Part shown: positions 14,059-18,784 of the stretch, piece by piece
Layout: each line of letters opens with the position of its first letter
How positions within the stretch are numbered: position 1 is the first letter of the stretch
DNA from: an uncultured Clostridium sp.
GTDB lineage: Bacteria; Cyanobacteriota; Vampirovibrionia; Gastranaerophilales; Gastranaerophilaceae
Assembly (NCBI GenBank): GCA_958449715.1
Contig: CAUDIU010000032.1
Location: forward strand, 1-18,784
Direction of reading: 5' to 3'
Length of the DNA stretch: 18,784 nucleotides
Position numbers and translations under genes: made by a program
Notes under the pieces: model-generated
Seen by the model: the letters and a program-made list of their open reading frames with translations, nothing else
The model's database searches: none
What the model was told of the DNA's origin: nothing

Positions 14059-14067
14059 ATTATATCA
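14059..14067 (-). promoter_or_regulatory. Extended -10 promoter of the pilin gene at 13301
   Basis: TGATATAAT on the minus strand (14067-14059) is a full extended -10 element; TTGCAT (14086-14081), 16 bases upstream, is a weak -35 box. The start is expected near 14052, just before the palindrome. Confidence 0.6.
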
Positions 14068-14080
14068 GATAATTGAGAAA

Positions 14081-14311
14081 ATGCAATACAAAAAACTTGG
14101 AAAATTTATAAAAAGCAAAAGAGAAAATCTAAAGATTTCTTTAAATGAATTTGCAAATGCCTCAGACGTAGATCCGGCAATAATTTGCCGTATTGAAAAT
14201 TTAAAACAGGGCATAAAAATAGACTGCATTATAAAAATTGCTAAGGTTTTTAATCAAACTGCAGGAGAATTTTTATTAGAGTTTGAAAAATCTAAATACT
14301 ATAACAAATAA
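14081..14311 (+). CDS. Small XRE-family regulator divergent from a pilin gene
   Basis: The 76-residue product (from ATG 14081) is almost only a Cro/C1-type helix-turn-helix: LGKFIKSKRENLKISLNEFA, then ICRIENLKQGIK, then IKIAKVFNQTAGEFLLEF. A frame extension to an ATG at 14045 adds 12 residues, but that ATG lies in the palindrome and has no ribosome-binding site, so I prefer 14081. A GATAAT 7 bases before 14081 may be its -10 box, giving a leaderless message. The protein is divergent from the pilin gene and likely controls it through the ATTGAGA elements between them, and perhaps itself. It is distinct from the XRE protein at 5388 (little sequence similarity outside the motif), but the gene arrangement is the same. 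Confidence 0.82.
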   Translation: MQYKKLGKFIKSKRENLKISLNEFANASDVDPAIICRIENLKQGIKIDCIIKIAKVFNQTAGEFLLEFEKSKYYNK

Positions 14312-14361
14312 CAAAAATTTATTTCATAGCAAATATTTTACTTCAAGAGTTTTACAAAAAT

Positions 14362-14943
14362 ATGCAAACAATACTCCCATTAAATATTTATCAAAATATA
14401 AATAAAAAAATAACTTTTGGAAATAAAAACTCATACGAATCCAATACATTAAAATCAACATTAAACAATATCAAAAATAAGAATTCAGATATAGATGTTT
14501 TTATTAAAGCAGTATCTAATAACGAAAAGCTATCAAATATAAAAATTAAAAATTTTTTAGCACAAGGTTCCAGTGCTATAGTTTTTGAAACAGATGATAA
14601 TAAAATTTTAAAATTAACCACAGGCAATCATTTCCCATTAAATCGCCCTACTGAAGATTTTGATGTTCCAATTTATGAAAAAGGGAAAATCGGCAAAATA
14701 CATTATTATCTAGAAGAAAAATTATATCAACATGGACTGTCAGAACCTTTTGTTCAAGAAATAAAAGAAAGAATAAAAAATAAAGGTTATAAATCTTTTG
14801 ATATATATGACGGAGATATTAATCAAATAGGCCTTTCTAAAGACGGGAAATTATATCTTCTTGACCCTGAATGTGCAAAATACAAAACAATATTTCATGC
14901 AATTTTTGATAAGATTAAAAATTTTATTTTAAAGAAAGCATAA
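14362..14943 (+). CDS. Degenerate protein-kinase-like protein
   Basis: This 193-residue protein has a loosely kinase-like order. AQGSSAIVFE (67-76) resembles a glycine-rich loop, Lys84 a VAIK-type lysine, YDGDINQIG (149-157) a catalytic loop, and LYLLDPE (165-170) the DFG/IDxE metal-binding segment of aminoglycoside-type kinases. The catalytic-loop asparagine five positions after the aspartate is missing (Gly157), and the domain is much shorter than an active kinase, so it may be a pseudokinase. The N-terminal 60 residues are Asn/Lys-rich with ITFGNK at 17-22 and no signal peptide. It follows the XRE gene by 50 bases on the same strand; the ribosome-binding site is weak. The assignment is by eye, and other folds are possible. 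Confidence 0.5.
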   Translation: MQTILPLNIYQNINKKITFGNKNSYESNTLKSTLNNIKNKNSDIDVFIKAVSNNEKLSNIKIKNFLAQGSSAIVFETDDNKILKLTTGNHFPLNRPTEDFDVPIYEKGKIGKIHYYLEEKLYQHGLSEPFVQEIKERIKNKGYKSFDIYDGDINQIGLSKDGKLYLLDPECAKYKTIFHAIFDKIKNFILKKA

Positions 14944-14989
14944 ACAACTTTTTTAGTACATCAATCCTATGATTTTTTGTCTAAAATGT

Positions 14990-15018
14990 TTGAAATTTTG
15001 AATAAAAAGTTGTATAAT
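14990..15018 (+). promoter_or_regulatory. Promoter of the Glu/Asp symporter gene
   Basis: TTGAAA (14990-14995), a 17-base spacer and TATAAT (15013-15018). A 10-base inverted repeat, ACAACTTTTT (14944-14953) and AAAAAGTTGT (15004-15013), brackets the region and ends within the -10 box; it is AT-rich and could be chance. Confidence 0.75.
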
Positions 15019-15050
15019 TTTCAGGTAACGTTATTTGAAAGAGGTTTTAT

Positions 15051-16373
15051 ATGAAATTACACATGCAGATCCTCATTGCATTGGGTCTTGGAATTAAAAG
15101 AAACTGGCACATTTTCTTTGGGATTATTCTAGGTATTATCGTTGGTATATTTTTACACAGCCACGAATATCCGCTTGTGTCTACTGTATTAACATTTATT
15201 GGACAAGTATTTATAAGATTAATCCAAATGGTAGTAATACCACTTGTTGTGTCAGCTATTATTATAGGAATTACAAGTGTAGGAGATAATAAACAATTAG
15301 GAAAATTTGGGACTAAAATGATTGTTTATTATGGCATAATTACATCTATTGCTGTTGCAATAGGTGCTGCTCTTGCTTTGATATTCAAACCGGGTATCGG
15401 TGCAGCTCATTATATTGCAGAAAATGCCGCAAGTGAAGTGCAAGCATCTGTTGCTACAGCTATGGCTCAACAACAGGGAAATATTTTAAATATATTTTTA
15501 GGATTTATTCCTAATAATCCAATTCATTCTTTTGCAGCGGGAGATATGGTCCCAATAATTGTATTTGTTTTAATCTTTGCAGTAGCTCTAGCAAAGGTTG
15601 GCGATGTCAACAGACCTATTGTATCATTCTTTGAATCAGTATTTGCTGCGACAATGAAAATTACCGATTGGATTATGTACTTTGCAGCTCCTGGTGTATT
15701 TGCATTAACAGCAAGCGCTGTATCAAGTTTCGGTATTGATATTTTCACAAGTATTTCTAAATACTTACTTGTTCTATTTATCGGATTTATGTTGCAACTT
15801 TGCGTTGTATACCCACTATTCCTAAGATTCTTCTCAAAAGTAAATATCGTTATGCTATATTCAGCAATTGCAGAAGCTATGATGGTAGCATTTGGAACAG
15901 CAAGTTCTTCTGCTACATTACCTTTGACAATTGCTTGTTGCGAAAAACGAGGAATTTCTCATAAAATTGCAAGTTTTGTATTACCACTTGGCGCTACATT
16001 AAATATGGACGGTACAGCATTGTTACAAACAGTTGCAGTTATATTCTTAGCTCAAGCTTACGGTGTTGCACTAACTCCATTTTTAATCATTGAAATTGCA
16101 GTATTAGCAATTATCGCATCTTCTACTTGCGCAGGAATCCCTGGAGCTGGCTTAATTACAATTGCATTAATCTTAAATGGAATGGGATTAAGTCCAGAAC
16201 AATTAGTTGCAGGATTTGCATTCCTATTCACTATTGAAAGAATTACAGATATGATGAGAACTCTTGTAAATGTAACTTCTGATGCTGTAGTGGTAGCAGC
16301 TATCGCTGATAACGAAAATGAAATCAATTATGATTTATTAAACAATCCTGCAGCTTATGAAGATATCGCATAA
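15051..16373 (+). CDS. Na+ (or H+)-coupled glutamate/aspartate symporter (SDF/DAACS family)
   Basis: This 440-residue inner-membrane protein has the landmarks of the glutamate transporter fold: SSSATLP (285-291, hairpin 1), NMDGT (318-322, span 7), AGIPGAG (361-367, hairpin 2), and in span 8 Asp400, Arg403, Thr404, Asn407 and Asp411. These match the D-x-x-R-T-x-x-N-x-x-x-D positions of GltPh that hold the substrate amino group, side-chain carboxylate and a sodium ion. Arginine at 403 points to an acidic amino acid rather than a neutral one, and the lack of the C4-dicarboxylate signature argues against DctA. Coupling to sodium is likely from the NMDGT and Asp411 sites. It has its own good promoter, ribosome-binding site AAGAGG and a terminator, so it is mainly a single-gene unit. 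Confidence 0.93.
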   Translation: MKLHMQILIALGLGIKRNWHIFFGIILGIIVGIFLHSHEYPLVSTVLTFIGQVFIRLIQMVVIPLVVSAIIIGITSVGDNKQLGKFGTKMIVYYGIITSIAVAIGAALALIFKPGIGAAHYIAENAASEVQASVATAMAQQQGNILNIFLGFIPNNPIHSFAAGDMVPIIVFVLIFAVALAKVGDVNRPIVSFFESVFAATMKITDWIMYFAAPGVFALTASAVSSFGIDIFTSISKYLLVLFIGFMLQLCVVYPLFLRFFSKVNIVMLYSAIAEAMMVAFGTASSSATLPLTIACCEKRGISHKIASFVLPLGATLNMDGTALLQTVAVIFLAQAYGVALTPFLIIEIAVLAIIASSTCAGIPGAGLITIALILNGMGLSPEQLVAGFAFLFTIERITDMMRTLVNVTSDAVVVAAIADNENEINYDLLNNPAAYEDIA

Positions 16374-16409
16374 GAGATACAAATAAATATTTAAATTTCT
16401 CAGATTTAC

Positions 16410-16436
16410 AAACCCTAACTTTTTTGTTAGGGTTTT
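16410..16436 (+). terminator. Terminator hairpin that also holds the queF ribosome-binding site
   Basis: AAACCCTAAC (16410-16419) and GTTAGGGTTT (16426-16435) form a perfect 10-base stem around a loop of six T, followed by only a short T run (TTTT then G). It follows the symporter by 36 bases. The AGGG at 16429-16432 sits 7 bases before the queF ATG, so the 3' arm of the stem is also the only ribosome-binding site in reach of queF. Confidence 0.75.
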
Positions 16437-16439
16437 GTT

Positions 16440-17333
16440 ATGAATAAAACAGATGAAATAGCTTCAATTCATTTAGGGAAAAAAGTTTCAGGCAGCGAAA
16501 AATATGATCCAAGTTTAATAGTTGCAATACCTAGGATTGAAAACCGCAAACAATACAAAATTGAAAATAATAATTTACCATTTAAAGGCTTTGACATATG
16601 GCACGCATATGAATTTTCATCTATGACAAAAAATGGAATCCCTGTCACTAGATTAATGAAAATGAAATATAATTGTGACAGTGAATTTCTTGTAGAATCA
16701 AAATCTTTAAAATTATACTTAAACTCTTTTAATATGACTAGATTTGGAAATTCTGTCAGTGAATGTCTTGAAATTTGCAAAAACACAATTGAAAAAGATT
16801 TAAGTAAAAAATTAAAAACAGACGTAAAAATTAATTTCTTTGAAAATAATACAGAAAGAGAAAATATATTCAACAACTTTGAAAATATAATGAACTTTGT
16901 AGATGAAAGTTCTTTAAAAATAGATAAGTTTAAAGAAGCACCAGAAGAATTAAAAACAGAAAAGAATAATGAAATAAAAACTCATTATCTTTTGTTTGAT
17001 AGTCTTCGTTCAAACTGCAGAGTAACACACCAGCCTGATTTTGGAGATTTATTCATATACTATAAATCTAGGACTCATATTTTGGAAGATAGTATAGTGC
17101 AATATCTCACATCATTCCGTTCAGAATACCATTTCCACGAGGAATGCTGCGAAATGATTTATAAAAGATTAATTGATTTACTTGATAAGAATGATGAATT
17201 ATTTGTCTGCGCACTATACACACGCAGAGGTGGGATTGACATATCTCCTGTCAGATCAAATTGTGACACAATTACTGATGGACTAAAACTTATTGATTTA
17301 AAAAAATTTGCAAGAGGTTGCATAAAACAATAA
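16440..17333 (+). CDS. queF: NADPH-dependent 7-cyano-7-deazaguanine reductase (long QueF type)
   Basis: This enzyme reduces preQ0 to preQ1 in queuosine biosynthesis, a tRNA wobble modification. The 297-residue protein is the long, two-half form of the E. coli type (282 residues). The N-terminal half has LPFKGFDIW (46-54) and VESKSLKLYLNSFN (85-98); the C-terminal half has SNCRVTHQPD with the thioimide-forming Cys193 and catalytic Asp200, FHEECCE (232-238), and YTRRGGIDISPVRS (260-273) that binds NADPH and substrate. The start at 16440 fits the family N-terminus (LGKKVSGSEKYDPSL). The only ribosome-binding site (AGGG) is inside a terminator hairpin ending 5 bases before the ATG. The stop overlaps the next start codon by one base (TAATG). 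No other queuosine gene is in the window. Confidence 0.95.
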   Translation: MNKTDEIASIHLGKKVSGSEKYDPSLIVAIPRIENRKQYKIENNNLPFKGFDIWHAYEFSSMTKNGIPVTRLMKMKYNCDSEFLVESKSLKLYLNSFNMTRFGNSVSECLEICKNTIEKDLSKKLKTDVKINFFENNTERENIFNNFENIMNFVDESSLKIDKFKEAPEELKTEKNNEIKTHYLLFDSLRSNCRVTHQPDFGDLFIYYKSRTHILEDSIVQYLTSFRSEYHFHEECCEMIYKRLIDLLDKNDELFVCALYTRRGGIDISPVRSNCDTITDGLKLIDLKKFARGCIKQ

Positions 17334-17680
17334 TGAATAATAAAAAATTCGGAAATGCTGGAGAAGATCTTGCATGCCGGTATTTAGAAAGAAACGGATA
17401 TACGATTTTAGAACGAAACAAACATTATTCAAAGTTTTGTGAAATAGATATTATTGCAAAACACAAAAACACAACTGTATTCGTAGAAGTAAAAACCAGA
17501 AAAACTAATAATTTCGGCAGCCCACTTGAAGCAATTACAAAAACAAAATATGAAAACATAAAAAAAGGAGTACAATTTTATCTTTCTGAGCATAAGATTA
17601 AAGATTACAGAATAGATGTAATAGGTATTACAACAAATCCAGAAATCAAAATAGAACATTTAAAAAATATATCTATATAA
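17333..17680 (+). CDS. YraN/UPF0102-family endonuclease-like protein
   Basis: This 115-residue protein is the full length of UPF0102. The family pattern GEDLACRYLERNGYTILERN (residues about 10-29), EIDIIA, FVEVKTR (about 53-59) and a conserved KTKYENIKKG match a PD-(D/E)xK nuclease core, with Asp in EIDI and Glu-x-Lys in VEVK as metal-binding and catalytic residues. Relatives are poorly characterised; a role in DNA processing or repair is inferred from the fold. I chose ATG 17333, overlapping the queF stop by one base (TAATG), which fits translational coupling; an in-frame TTG at 17318 is less likely. The C-terminus overlaps the end of the convergent recF by 8 bases. Confidence 0.9.
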   Translation: MNNKKFGNAGEDLACRYLERNGYTILERNKHYSKFCEIDIIAKHKNTTVFVEVKTRKTNNFGSPLEAITKTKYENIKKGVQFYLSEHKIKDYRIDVIGITTNPEIKIEHLKNISI

Positions 17681-18776
17681 CTTTTCCAGCCTCTATTTTA
17701 TAGATTTTAACATCTTTCAAAAATTCGTCTTCAAAAAGGATTGTATCAACTGATGTAATAATCGTCTGCGTATTTTCATTAATTGATTTCAAAAGATAAT
17801 TTTGCCTGATATCATCGAGCTCTGCTAACACATCATCGAGTAACAACACAGGCTCATCTCCTGTCTTTGAGGTTATTATATCTAGTTCCGATAGTTTTAA
17901 AGCTAAAACAATTGTTCTTTGTTGTCCTTGAGATGCAAATTTTGTCGCTTCTGAATCATTTATATAAAAAATAATATCATCTCTGTGTGGACCAACACAC
18001 GATTGTCCTCGCCTCATTTCTTCAATTCTTCTTTCATCAAGGGAATTTTTAAAAGCACTGGCAATATCCTCTAACTCAAATTCCCCATTCAAAAAAGAAC
18101 AATCATATTCAATTTTTAAATTTTCCGTTTCGCTAATTATCCTATGCTTTTCTTTTGCAATTTTCTCTATTTCTTTCAAAAATTTTTTACGCAAATAAAT
18201 AATATTACTACCGGTAATTACAAGCTGTTCATTATAAACATCTAACAAGGTATCATTTGTATTACCTGTTTTTAAATAATCCTTTAACAAATTATTTTTT
18301 TGAATACGAATTTTATCATACTTTGAAAGTCTTTCATCATAAGCAGGATAAATTTGTGAAATAGCTCTATCTAACCAATCTCTTCTATCAGACGGATTAC
18401 CTCTCAATAACAAAAGATCAGCAGTTGAAAACAAAACTGTTTTTAAAACTGATTTAAAATTTTTAGGAGTAGTTTTTACTTTATTCAAAGCAATCTCTCG
18501 TTTTTTTTCTGTTGAATAAGAAAAATCTAACTCCACATCAGTATCAGCTTTTATCATATTACAATTAATTTCAGCCTTTTCTGCTCCAAAATTAATTAGT
18601 TCAAGATTATTAGAAGTTCTTGGAGATTTCAAAGTTGATAAAAAATAAATACTCTCTAAGATATTTGTCTTTCCTTGAGCATTTTTCCCAATAATTAAAA
18701 TCTTATTACCACCCAAATCAAGGCATAAATCCTTGCAATTTCTGTAGTTTGTAAGTTTTAAATCCCTCAATCTCAT
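17673..18776 (-). CDS. recF: DNA replication/repair protein RecF
   Basis: RecF is an SMC-like ATPase that helps load RecA at single-strand gaps together with RecO and RecR. This 367-residue copy is complete: LRDLKLTNYRN at the start, Walker A GKNAQGKT (30-37), the LKSPRTS stretch (49-55), ABC signature SQGQQ (282-286), and Walker B LLLLDDVLAELD (310-321) with catalytic Asp314 and Asp315. The middle is a coiled, charged segment typical of the arm. The ATG at 18776 is 8 bases from the window edge, so the ribosome-binding site and upstream neighbour are not visible. Its C-terminus overlaps that of the YraN-family gene by 8 bases, converging. Confidence 0.95.
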   Translation of the reverse strand: MRLRDLKLTNYRNCKDLCLDLGGNKILIIGKNAQGKTNILESIYFLSTLKSPRTSNNLELINFGAEKAEINCNMIKADTDVELDFSYSTEKKREIALNKVKTTPKNFKSVLKTVLFSTADLLLLRGNPSDRRDWLDRAISQIYPAYDERLSKYDKIRIQKNNLLKDYLKTGNTNDTLLDVYNEQLVITGSNIIYLRKKFLKEIEKIAKEKHRIISETENLKIEYDCSFLNGEFELEDIASAFKNSLDERRIEEMRRGQSCVGPHRDDIIFYINDSEATKFASQGQQRTIVLALKLSELDIITSKTGDEPVLLLDDVLAELDDIRQNYLLKSINENTQTIITSVDTILFEDEFLKDVKIYKIEAGKVI

Positions 18777-18784
18777 AAAAAAAT

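Noticed and set aside
14944..15013. 10-base inverted repeat (ACAACTTTTT / AAAAAGTTGT) as an operator of the symporter gene
   Set aside because: The arms are 50 bases apart and mostly A/T, so chance is a reasonable explanation; noted only under the promoter.
16374..16439. preQ1 riboswitch upstream of queF
   Set aside because: The hairpin is a simple terminator stem; the conserved loop and A-rich tail of known preQ1 classes are not visible.
16469..16876. Minus-strand open frame of 135 codons inside queF
   Set aside because: Antisense to a well-conserved enzyme; no ribosome-binding site.
1..18784. CRISPR arrays, insertion sequences, phage genes or attachment sites
   Set aside because: No regularly spaced repeats, transposase or integrase motifs, or terminal inverted repeats were seen. 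The only tRNA genes show no duplicated 3' end typical of an integration site.

Overview
This AT-rich window (strongly A/T-biased third codon positions, SEC-C protein, YqeG-like HAD phosphatase, several pilin-like proteins with the N-terminus FTLAEVLITLGIIGVVAA) looks like ordinary chromosome from an uncultured gut bacterium. My best guess is the Gastranaerophilales/Vampirovibrionia (Melainabacteria) group, because families of such pilin-like proteins with a DVNG..PN motif are typical there. That assignment is from memory of the families, not a search; a Firmicute, Elusimicrobium or Fusobacterium is possible.

Layout. 1-1454 (minus): a U32-family tRNA/rRNA-modification-type protein followed by the start of a YqeG-type HAD phosphatase. 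1570-2536 (plus): a 44-residue membrane peptide and an orphan MalG-type sugar ABC permease. 2540-5714 (minus): an XRE regulator, a large 4-alpha-glucanotransferase and an exported TPR/NHL protein. 5951-7655 (plus): two nearly identical prepilin-like genes in tandem, each with its own strong promoter, long leader and terminator. 7724-9370 (minus): a second, divergent U32-like protein with a clear iron-sulfur cysteine cluster. 9580-10467 (plus): an unknown 79-residue protein and Maf. 10468-12895 (minus): a SEC-C protein and a membrane/TPR protein. 12936-13295 (plus): a promoter, an unassigned folded element and two tRNA-Pro genes (GGG, CGG). 13301-14311: a third pilin-like gene divergent from a second XRE regulator, with a palindrome between them. 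14362-17680 (plus): a degenerate kinase-like protein, a Glu/Asp symporter, QueF and a YraN-family protein. 17673-18776 (minus): RecF.

How it fits together. Most genes are housekeeping: RNA modification (U32, queuosine via QueF), nucleotide housekeeping (Maf), repair (RecF, YraN), carbohydrate use (permease, MalQ). The accessory theme is surface pilin-like proteins, twice placed divergently from a small XRE regulator, with repeated or palindromic DNA around the pilin promoter. No pilus assembly gene, prepilin peptidase, CRISPR array, insertion sequence or phage gene was seen. I did not find a clearly new multi-gene defence or mobile system. The strongest leads are the XRE-pilin switch pairs, the duplicated pilins, the ribosome-binding site of queF buried in a terminator hairpin, the folded leader in front of the tRNA-Pro genes, and several genes that appear to be transcribed without a leader.
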